From contig JAJEKV010000905.1 in the NCBI GenBank assembly GCA_021234155.1, forward strand, positions 1-64,000: a stretch of 64,000 bases of DNA, written 5' to 3'. Positions 55,566 to 64,000 of this stretch are shown in pieces. Below the pieces are notes generated by a model. It worked only from the letters and a program-made list of their open reading frames with translations, searched no databases and was not told the DNA's origin. A program made the translations under genes and the position numbers. The DNA is from Isoetes taiwanensis. Taxonomy: Eukaryota > Streptophyta > Lycopodiopsida > Isoetales > Isoetaceae. The number at the start of each line of letters is the position of its first letter. Position 1 is the first letter of the stretch.

Positions 55566-55629
55566 CAAGGTCATCTCCGAAGAAATTGGCTCGGGCATGT
55601 CGCATTTGGTAGGTTAATTCTTGTGTAGT

Positions 55630-56460
55630 TAGGATTAATCTCATGCCACCTATGCTTGGTATGGGTCGCATGTGTTGTTACCGATGATGAGACCACTACG
55701 GGGATCTCTAGCGTGGTGTAATGTCAACGTAGGCATGACCGTTTTAACTTGGCGAAGTGGAAGGTAGATTAGAAAGTCTACTTCGTCCCGCGCAGAGGCG
55801 ACCTCGAAAGAGAGAAAGGAGGTCATTAAGGAATGCTTAAATTGATAGGAAAAGCACCTCTAGCCCCATATATGCTTTGATAGGAGGAATGGGGCCTTCC
55901 ACGCCCCATATCTCTGAAGGACCTATCCTCATATTTGGGCAACTAGGGTGTAGGCATGGAGCGGCACATAGGCACATAATATATCTCCCGGCCATAATGG
56001 AAGATTCACCCTCTTCCCCTCGCAGGGAGATTAGCCATGCATCCATGTAGATGGGTGGGGTGGTCACCATATAACCAAAAATTTATTAAATAATTAAAAG
56101 CGGTACTAACGTGGTGTCGACCTGCGCCAGGTAGAGGAGTCTCGGGAGGCAAGGAAGTCGAGCTCAAGACTTGCAACACAAGTTTTGTTAGAATGTGTTG
56201 CAAGGAATGAAAATACCTCGGACAATAATTATAGATATGAAATGTTGAAATTTTGTCTAACTTAACCTAGTGAATAACTTGTTAATGGTGTTAGGAATTG
56301 TTAAGTATTCCATAGTATGATGGCGTGATAATGTTTTGAAAAAATATTACCTTAGGGTAATCCCGGTAAATGTATAACTATTATATTGTATGCATCCGTT
56401 GATTGCGATTAGGAAGATCCCAAGGTGGGAGACCCGATCTTGTCCCGAGCAACATCGTTT
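55630..56460. other. 3' non-coding internal region of the gypsy element
   Basis: No gene. It contains sequence between the end of pol and the polypurine tract. Short open frames are chance. Confidence 0.5.
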
Positions 56461-56470
56461 TTGGGGAGAA
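56461..56470 (+). promoter_or_regulatory. Polypurine tract
   Basis: TTGGGGAGAA directly precedes the TGTGGCC start of the 3' LTR, as expected of the plus-strand primer. Confidence 0.75.
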
Positions 56471-58006
56471 TGTGGCCGTTCCAACCTGATATCATGGTCG
56501 GGGCATTATCTTATCTTGCCAAATCGCCGATACCACGCCCTCCGGCTAGGCGTGTCATGTAGCGGATAGCAAAGTAGCCCTAGGGGCAACTTGCTGGAGA
56601 TGTTCATATATTATTAATGTGCACATGTGCACATTAATGGGCACACCTTTCCATGTTGGCATATTTTGCCACCTAGCCATTAAAGGCAAGTTGGGCCTTT
56701 CAATTATCCCATATGCCAAAATGGGTGGTGGAAACCCTAGCCTAAACCCCATGTCTATTTAGGGTAGGGAAAACCCTAGCTTGCTTTAGTTTTAGATCCT
56801 TAGGGTTTTGATTTCGGTTTGGCTGCCCCAGGGGCAAAACCGCCTCCAGACGGCAAAGCCAATTGCGCCATGTGGTTCCCTCGATTCCGATCGACCCCGG
56901 CGGGGATGGTTGAACTCGAGGTCGAGGAGGAGGCACTCAAGGATCGGGGTAAATTTGGTCAATTTAATAGCTTAAACTAGTCTTCTAGTCATAGAATCGG
57001 TAGGTTTAGACCTATTAAATTGCCCATAAACTATCTGCATCTTAGATCTAGGACACTAACTAAAGAACCCAACTCTATGATTAGATCTAGTTCTTTGGTT
57101 CTTCCAATGATATGTATTTGGATGATGTATCTCTACGTGAACTCCTTGTATTGGGAAGGGGTAGAGGCCCTAAAGCTTGTAGTTGATGCTCCTAGAGTAG
57201 CCTCTAGCACACTGTAGATTAGGCACGTGCACAAGAACCCACACAGTTTGTGGGTGAAGAGGGACGGTGGCTTAGAAGGAGGTTAGGTGTTGACTCTTGG
57301 GCGATCCCTATGGTGTGTTAGTGCTCTGGGGATCCATTGTGACTAGGTCTAATGGCTTACCGAGTGCGGGTAAGGCATGGGCTCGACTTGCAGGTGAAGT
57401 GGTGTACACTTTCCGGTGGGTTGCAGTCGAATGCAGGGGCCCTCTAGTCACCTTGAGTCGGCATGTAGACCTGCGGGAGGAGGATCCCACCGCCCCACTC
57501 CCGGGCGGGAGATGAAACCGAGGGAATAGCCCTTTTGGCTATGCATCCCGTGGGCCTTCTGATCGAGTCCCAACACGCACTGACCTACTCTTGCCAAAGT
57601 GTGGAATGTGAGGGCGGATGGAGTGGACAACCCTAGGCCATGTTCATATGCCCAACTCCATTGCCATGAATTACATGCGCAATGAAGACGGGACCCAAAA
57701 GTCCGGTCACCCCTTGAGTGCGAGCCTTGGGTGTAGGATTCCTATGTGATAATGTGACCATTGTCTATGCAGATGTTGATATACCACCCTACACGGGTGG
57801 ATGGAGGATTCTGTTGGTACCGACATGTATGTTTACGCTTAGCGACTAGGTAGGCCACGGGGAGCGGGGTAGAATGACACCTTCACTCTTTCCCATCGAT
57901 TTCGTTCACATTGATATGTGGAGGGGCCCCCTGTATCGGCATGGAGCTGGTGTGGGGAAAGAACTCCTGTTTGTATCTGATTGAGAGCACCGCATACGAG
58001 TAGGGG
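56471..58006 (+). repeat. 3' long terminal repeat
   Basis: Begins TGTGGCCGTTCC and remains alignable by eye with 45191-46621 up to GAGTAGGGG at about 58006; the last 7-10 bases do not match the 5' copy. Relative to the 5' LTR it has about 150 extra bases (about 57685-57835, including ACCCTACACGGGTGG). Confidence 0.88.
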
Positions 58007-58441
58007 AAATCTACCAAATTCTTAGCCGGCAAATATCTACCAAAATTCATATTTGATTTTCACAAGAAGCCAAAAGCCCGAATGCAACAAATCTTTATTA
58101 TCATGATCACTCCATCAAAGCAGAGAGGCAAATCACATACAATTAAACATCCAAGCGGATATATAAAGCAGTTATTAGTGTTTGTTGGTTGGGAGTAGAA
58201 GTTCTTTGAGGAGTTGGAGCCATGCAGAGATTTAGATGGGCATGATCTTTGCTAAATGGCCCAGGTTGTCGACAAATATAGCACATTAAAACCTTTAAGT
58301 CCAAAACGGAAAAGCCAAAATAAACTTTTTTTGGAGGTCCTACTTAGCTCAAAAACTAGTTTCTATCTTTGACCATTTATCACTAACACACAAATTAAAT
58401 CCTCCTATATTTCATAGCAGTCAACCACTGTTGGTCCTTCC
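58007..58441 (-). other. Presumed 3' untranslated region of the small gene at 58442-58897
   Basis: No open frame. On the minus strand AATAAA occurs at about 58093-58098, some 345 bases past the stop codon, a plausible polyadenylation signal. Confidence 0.4.
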
Positions 58442-58897
58442 CTATTCCTTATCCAGACATAGTTTTTTTCTACTTGAAATCAAATTTATACCTTTGTCAA
58501 TAATAGCTTTGCTTGCTGGATCCAACGTCTTCTGGAGCCGCATATGACTTTCTAACTCCGCAAATGACTCCTCAACCTCGTTCAGAAAATCCCATTGCTT
58601 GATATTCCCATCAAATTTGAGTTTCTTGCTCTTCTGCTGGATTTCTTCCCGAAGAGAAGCAACCTTGGATTCCAGGGCTATCACATCCTCTGCTTTAGCA
58701 CCATTCAAAGCTGCAATCTTAGATTCCATAGCACCATCTAGACCAGCACTTTTGAATTCCAGAAGGTTTTCCATAGCCTGTAACCATGCCGGAGTCTCTT
58801 CATCAGTAGCCACTCTTGCTCTTGGATCATCTAAAGAACCAGAAGCTTATGTGATAGGCCTCTTTCCCAGCTTGAGAGAATTCGTTTTTGGGGCCAT
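58442..58897 (-). pseudogene. Small coiled-coil protein gene, one in-frame stop near the start
   Basis: From the ATG at 58897-58895 (context AATGGCC) a single frame of 151 codons runs to the TAA at 58442, interrupted only by a TAA at codon 17 (about 58849-58847). The N-terminus is basic (MAPKTNSLKLGKRPIT). After the stop it continues ASGSLDDPRARVATDEETPA, WLQAMENLLEFKSAGLDGAM and a heptad-like coiled coil (ALESKVASLREEIQQKSKKL), ending SSRKKLCLDKE. The uniform frame contrasts with the broken elements around it. It could be a recent pseudogene, a gene whose upstream exon joins after the TAA (an AG precedes CTTCTGG), or an intact gene with a sequence error. I do not recognise the family. Confidence 0.5.
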
Positions 58898-58899
58898 TG

Positions 58900-60446
58900 A
58901 AGTTAAAGAGGAATAAGAAACTCGGTTGGGAGGAAATGGGCAAACCAACACGAAATGGTAGAGGAGAAACAAACAAGGCTGGATAAAAATTACACGTGAG
59001 TGAAATTGATTGGTTGGATGTTTTGCCCAAATCTAAATTGGACATGCAGACAGAAAATTCTGAACATACAGAGTGGATCTGAACAAAAGATTCAAGTTTG
59101 ATGAACAAGGGGTAATTCAATTCCACAAGTTAGGATATCTTGGGAGGCAAAGAAACAAATATCAAGCACCGATTTCGCGAAGGAAACAAAACTTGGAAAG
59201 CGATTCGAGCATGCAAAGGGAAAGCCAAAAAAACCACAATCAAACATATGCAAATAAAGTGGATGAAATAGGGAGGATGTGCGGTAGGTGATAGTCCACG
59301 AAGAAAGAGATGCTTTCGTTAAAGGAAGGCGATGAAGGAAAACATACGAGACAAAGGAAACTAAATAGGCGGATCTCACAAAGAACAAAAAACAATTGTT
59401 ACAATCCAGGTAGTCCAGTGAGCACCCCATTTAGGCGTACCAATCATAAATGACCATAGCTAAAACGAGAAGTGCGCGCCCATGTTCTAGGTCGTAGGAT
59501 CTACAAATCGAACAACCCAACTAGTCCAATACACACCTATTTAGGCACCAATCATAAGTGATCATAATAAAAAGGAAAAACAACCCGATGCTGCGAGAAC
59601 GTAGGATCAACGGATCCAACGACGAAGGTATCATAATAACAAATACCAACCAATTTGGTAGTCTATATCGTCTATGCTCTCCATCGCCTATCCATAAGGT
59701 TCCCAAAATGTAATTTGGGTATCGTGTACCCTATGATTTGGTGTGGTTTTTGAGATGTATTCGTTTATCCATACGTATAAATCCTACGCTTGTTTATGGA
59801 GTTCGAATGTGGTAGACTGTCCGAGGGTTTCGAAGGCCGATCCTTTGGAATGCATGAGGAGGTGATGAGCTGGTGCAGATCTCGATTCCACATGGCGTAC
59901 GCTTGCTGCGTGCCTTGAGAGGGTTTGCGGTGAATGACGGCCTTGTCGGTTAAAATTTTGCATGAGATGTCGATGCTCTTGTGAGCATGATTTTGCCGAA
60001 AATGCTTCTGTTCAAGGTTTCTTCTGCATCTGTTAGTTGATAATATATACTTGAGTGCCCTGTTTTTATGTTTCTGCATACATAAGAAGTCAAAGCAATA
60101 GGATGGTAGACAAGTGGGGCACTATCTCTCTTACATTTCTGTTTGCTGGTTCTGTGTTGCTGCAAGATAGAGCTACTCCATATAAAATTCTAAAATGGTG
60201 ATCATTTTCTTGCTTAAGCTATCATATGGGCTTAGGAGCAGCTGGCAGCTATATTGTACCTCAAGACTATTCTGCATACAATATACTTGTATATTTGAGC
60301 ATATTCGCGCAATATGTTATGGAACAAAGTGTGCAAGCTTGCCACCGATCATGCACAATCATGCATACACATAGATTGCATGCCAAGCAAGTATTTCTAT
60401 TTTGTTCTGGAACATGCGAATTGACAGTTCTTAGTTTGAATGTTCA
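58900..60446. repeat. Unassigned stretch with a ~111 bp tandem duplication
   Basis: Two imperfect copies starting TAGTCCA lie at 59411 and 59522, sharing ATTTAGGC, CAATCATAA, GACCATA/GATCATA and GTAGGATC. Elsewhere no domain was found. A minus-strand open frame at 59765-60079 is unidentified. Confidence 0.55.
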
Positions 60447-60959
60447 GGTTCGGGAAATGACTGCAAATAATATTATTATGATATTAGCAATTGGAATGAT
60501 GGACCATATAGAATCCTGAACTATCCAGCTGTTCAGAATAATGTGATTGGTGTTGGTGGTATTGATGACAATAACCACATTGCATCCTTATTATCACGTG
60601 GTATGAGCACATGGGAGCTTCCACATGGTAATGTCGGAGACCTTTCATTTGTGTGCTAGCTAGGAATATAAATGAGCCCGATCTCGAGAATCGTTGGGAC
60701 ACTAAGTTCAAAATTCCACTATGCTAAGTTCATGGCATGTAGCCTTATCCAGGGCTGACTTCTTTGTAGAAAGTATAATACTAAAATTTTGTGACTTGCG
60801 ACTATGGTGCATACGAAGCGATGGTCTTACCCCGATGCAGTTCGAAGAGATATCTTTGGAATATTACGAATCTGCTAGTATGAAACAAGCACTTATGGAG
60901 GGTGCTATAAAACTAGATGGATCCAATGTGCATGAGCAAGGAGCAAGCCGTTTAAACCT
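60447..60959 (+). pseudogene. Site-1 protease (subtilase) gene fragment, two exons
   Basis: Exon one (60447-60628) starts after TGTTCAG and reads [10 protein letters not shown], then after a one-base deletion [40 protein letters not shown] and ELPHG, before a GTAATG donor. This matches the site-1 protease (MBTPS1/S1P) block A-I-G-N-D-G-P ... N-x-P-A-x-Q-x-x-V-I-G-V-G-G-I ... S-R-G-M-S-T-W-E-x-P-H-G. Exon two (60841-60959) starts after GATGCAG and contains SASMKQALMEGAIKLDGSNV then HEQGASRLNL, before a GTATGT donor, matching the later N-P-A-S-M-K-Q-A-L-x-E-G block. The intervening exon with the G-T-S-V-A-S-P serine is absent. S1P is a Golgi protease that releases membrane-bound transcription factors. 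This copy cannot be active. Confidence 0.88.
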
Positions 60960-61430
60960 GTATGTGTTCTTACAAATTTTTTAACATTTTATGTCGAGTT
61001 GATTTTTATTTTGTGCTGTATTCTCTGGCAATGGGGGTTCAGATCCCCTTACGAGCTGTTCTGTGAGCTGATTCTATGTTGGCTTGTATTTTGACTTATT
61101 GCAAAGGTTACAAAATCTTATGCTGAGATGGAAATGGGGATTTGACCCCATCACAGACTTGGTGGATGGTCTGGAATGCACGAAAAGGAATATGCATCAA
61201 AATATTACGTAAATCAATGGCCCAAAACAAACGATAAGACAAAACAAACGATATTACTATTCTAGTCTATCATATGCATTTCACTATACCTACAAGCCTA
61301 CGGATAATGCGGAGCCTCTCTAAACCTTTTAAGTTGGCATTCCATTACATCTATGGACATGATTACATTTATAGCTCTATGGTTCCATATGGGGAATGGG
61401 TCAACTAGGCCCTTTGTTTACATACTAATT
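60960..61430. other. No gene seen
   Basis: AT-rich DNA right of the S1P fragment, beginning with a probable intron. No further S1P exon was recognised. Confidence 0.4.
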
Positions 61431-61504
61431 GTGTGGTGGCATGGCCACCGGTCCCCTGGTGGGGTGGTTGACCCGCTCAAACTACTGCCGGTTTGGATCG
61501 GCAG

Positions 61505-61625
61505 GCCACACTAGAAAGTGGGGACCGTGGCCATACCAATGGAAAGTGGGAGTGGAATTACCCACGGAAAGTGGGACCGGTAGCCATGTCACCACAACAT
61601 GGAAAGTGGGAGTGGAGTTCTTTAG
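61505..61625. repeat. GAAAGTGGG short repeat block
   Basis: GAAAGTGGG occurs at about 61513, 61542, 61567 and 61602, twice within the longer phrase ATGGAAAGTGGGAGTGGA about 60 bases apart. The plus-strand open frame over it is a product of the repeat. Confidence 0.75.
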
Positions 61626-61699
61626 GGGGCGCTCGATGATGGGTCTCGGCTTGGCGCTGGGTATCCGCGGCTAAGTGAGTGGCTAGGCCTCTTTGCATC

Positions 61700-63850
61700 C
61701 CTCACGGAGGTGGGTGGCTATGGCTTTTCATGCATTTTTTTCTATTTTTGTTTCCACGAGAATGAGTGTCGGTTCTTACGTTCTTAAGAAAAAGCAAGTT
61801 ATGGTGGTTTCTTATGCTTTCAAAGTATTTTTTCTTCTTTTTATGCTTTAAAACTTTATTCTCTTGCATGCGGGTAGTGTGCGAGGATATGGACTTCGAT
61901 ACGGGGATTATCCCTTAGTTTTCGACCATGAAGCTTGTTTTCTCGATTTCTTCAAAGGGTAAGCGCCTTTTTTGGCCATCGATAGCTTGCCATTGGTTTT
62001 GCTTCTTTGCTAGCATATACAAATTTGATGTTTCAAGGCCTAAATGTGAAGAAAAGATGGCAAAGTGGGGGGAAATAGACTTTGGGTTTAAGCAACTAGC
62101 ATTTTAGCATTAACAAAGGGGTTCTGCAAACTGGTTCTTGGGCCAGAATGTGTTGTAAAAAGCGAAGGATTACGTTAATTCACGACACCTTATTGCCGGT
62201 TGATTCTCGAATCCATTATGAAGCGGCTTCATTTTTCCTTTGGCGTTTTGGGAATCATGTTCGTTGCCATCATTGTTTTGCCGGTCTCTCTTATTTCCTT
62301 GTATCTTTCCACAGCGACTTAAGACTGAAAAAAAAAAGCCAAGAACAAAGGGAAAGAGCTTTTTTTGCTGCAGGTTCTGTGTGATCTTCAATGTAAAACC
62401 TTGTGAAAGTTTTGAATGTTAGATGAGTTTTAAAAGTTTGAAGGTAAACTTTAAATGAGAAACTTAAAATCTGGAACTTTTGAGTATACCTTGAATTTGA
62501 AATGTTCTGTTTGAAATGAAATACTGGTTGTAGGCTGTCAGGTTCCCAAAGTCCACGGAATTGGCTTGCCTCTTTCCATTCCAGAATGTAGAGGTATGCC
62601 ACGTGGCACCATAGAATTCACTTTCAGCCCAAAATCGCGACCCACTTTCCATGTTGTATATGGCTACAACGTGTTATTATTTTAAATATTCCACCATACA
62701 AATCTTAATTTTGAGGATCCAACTTTGTGCATTAAGCATCTACTCGGTTGTGATATCGATAGCAAAGTTTGTACTGCTAGGCATACAGTCCAACTTCTTT
62801 GCAGAGCCATACGTGTATGGGAATGCAATATGCCAATTGTTGGCATGAAAACCTTTGGTAACGTGTTAGACATGCCAGAGCCTTCGTACTTGGAATATTT
62901 TGTCCATCCAATGATGGTACATGCTAGAACGTGTTTCTTTCCCTCATATTTTCTTTTGAATTGTGTTACTATTTTAATTGACAAGTGTATATTGTACCTC
63001 ATCCCAACCGAAGATGAACTCCAAATCCAACTTTCGTTTTCCATTTCTTCATCTTTGTTTTGGTTGGTTGCCAAACAGGCAATACTAGATAGAGACTAGC
63101 AAGGAAAGATAGCATAGTAAAAAAGAAAGAAGGCATGTGTAAAATTGAGGTAGGCGAAGTTTCATGTCACTAATCATGGTTGATTCAATGCAACCAGGAG
63201 GATGATTTTGAGCAGGCGACCTGGTGAAAGTAAGGTAGGCATTAGAGGATGTAGACAAATGTTAACTTCAAAGGGGCAGGAGAGGTAAAAGGGGAAGGAT
63301 TGTATGGGAGAGCATAGGAGAAGTCAGGGGAAGTAACAGCTTGAGCAGATTAATCTGGGTGGATTACAGGCAACCGAGGAAAGGCAGTGGGGGTGCCAGG
63401 TGTGGGGGCAAGCGCAACGTCTTCGAGCTACAAAGGGGACGAGGGAGGACCACCAGAGGAGGAGATGATCACTCGCAATCAGACAATAACTGAGGCCGAA
63501 ACTGAGAGATTCAGAAGAAGAAACAATGGAGATGCCACAACCCTAGAGAGGCATGGTGGCATGTGCAGATGGGAGGTATTGTTTGCCATGTTTGGCAGAA
63601 GAAGGTGACGAACTAGGAGGCATGAGCGGAAAGCGAAGTGCTTTAAAAACGATATATGCGAATAAATGACCCATGTGGAGACCAAAAATAAAAATAAAGA
63701 GGTCCAAAATAATGGGAAAGAGGACACAAGTGGTAAGAAAAAAGTGCAGCGCTGCAGGGTCTCTGCCACGTCATGACAGCTTCCAGTTAGGACGGAATTG
63801 ACACCTGTCAGACCGCCGGCAGGCTCCAGGGCCGCTACCACCACGTCAGC
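61700..63850. other. No recognisable gene
   Basis: Several short open frames on both strands. The plus frame 62725-63099 has VQLLCRAIRVWECNMPIVGM and EPSYLEYFVHPMMVHARTC and may be a decayed exon, but is unidentified. The frame 63479-63889 (minus), with hydrophobic SLFLFLVSTWVIYSHISFL, starts inside the ACGT-motif cluster and is probably chance. Confidence 0.3.
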
Positions 63851-63920
63851 CTGGCGTTTTGTTACACGAAGCCTCCACGTCAGCGCCACGTAAGCGCCAC
63901 GTAAGCACCACGTGGAGCAT
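63838..63920. promoter_or_regulatory. Cluster of ACGT-core motifs (bZIP-type sites)
   Basis: Six CCACGT motifs lie within about 75 bases: CCACGTCAGCC, CCACGTCAGCG, CCACGTAAGCG, CCACGTAAGCA and CCACGTGG among them. ACGT cores flanked by C/G are binding sites for plant bZIP factors, and CACGTGG is a G-box/ABRE-type core. The spacing of about 10 bases between several copies looks like a short tandem array. Whether a gene starts beyond 64000 cannot be seen. Confidence 0.5.
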
Positions 63921-64000
63921 GTGGGCGGGAAGCTCTGTTCCGACGGCTATGGCGGTGCATTCCGGTGCCGCTTTCCACGCCCTGCACCAACCCACCAGAC

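Larger units (their letters stand above)
45191..58006 (+). mobile_element. Ty3/gypsy chromovirus-like LTR retrotransposon, ~12.8 kb, degenerate
   Basis: Two related long terminal repeats (45191-46621 and 56471-58006) flank an internal region with a primer-binding site (46623), gag, protease, reverse transcriptase, RNase H, integrase and a chromodomain-like tail, in the Ty3/gypsy order, and a polypurine tract just before the 3' LTR. The internal region is unusually long because about 4.6 kb of cassette-like DNA separates the primer-binding site from the gag core. Frames are broken in every domain. The LTRs differ by many one-base indels and one insertion of about 150 bp. Confidence 0.9.

Noticed and set aside
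63479-63889. 136-codon minus-strand protein with hydrophobic stretch
   Set aside because: It starts inside the ACGT repeat cluster, has no domain, and its hydrophobicity comes from antisense purine-rich DNA.

Overview
This is nuclear DNA of a land plant, in a repeat-dominated and gene-poor stretch. The recognisable protein fragments belong to plant transposable elements (CACTA, Ty3/gypsy, LINE, DIRS-like) and to split plant genes (gyrase B, GH9 cellulase, site-1 protease) that keep GT..AG intron borders. I see no rRNA, tRNA, CRISPR or bacterial operon. Two separate DIRS-like elements and a LINE unlike ordinary plant L1 hint at a seed-free plant (fern, lycophyte or bryophyte) rather than a flowering plant; that is inference only. 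Almost every reading frame is broken by small indels, so nearly all coding entries are pseudogenes or possibly error-damaged sequence. No complete host gene is proven.

Layout. 1-3510: satellite with about 1.07 kb units and an internal, separately amplified 305 bp subrepeat. 3511-4590: unassigned. About 4600-12473: degenerate CACTA (En/Spm) transposon whose transposase (tnp2, then DUF4218-like and DUF4216-like parts) reads on the minus strand. It has ACGACGC-rich subterminal arrays, a right terminus reading TTTGTAGTG, and a possible SET-like domain. About 12600-16013: DIRS-like retroelement (reverse transcriptase and RNase H, plus strand), cut at 16014 by a long terminal repeat followed by an intact primer-binding site at 17626. 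18000-19980: decayed unknown protein. 19980-24340: nearly full-length two-ORF LINE on the minus strand. 24840-26990: unknown decayed protein, then the 3' end of a second LINE. 27590-28442: orphan Ty3/gypsy gag.

28445-34430 and 38350-40100: AT-rich DNA in which fragments of host genes (gyrase B, GH9 cellulase, at least one unidentified exon) lie between repeated transposon ends of two types. One type starts with the palindrome GGCCCCGAAGGGGCC. An L1-type LINE (about 35560-38345, plus, with an A-rich tail) interrupts this block. 41550-43036: second DIRS-like element, minus strand. 45191-58006: Ty3/gypsy chromovirus-like element with two long terminal repeats, primer-binding site, gag, protease, reverse transcriptase, RNase H, integrase, chromodomain-like tail and polypurine tract. 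Its reading frames are broken and its 5' internal region contains duplicated promoter-like cassettes.

58090-58897: small coiled-coil gene candidate on the minus strand, in frame except for one stop near its start. 60447-60959: two exons of a site-1 protease gene, without the exon that should carry the catalytic serine. 61000-64000: mostly unassigned, with a short GAAAGTGGG repeat block and an ACGT-motif cluster near the right edge. Nothing here works as a pathway; the window records nested insertion, gene-fragment capture and decay.
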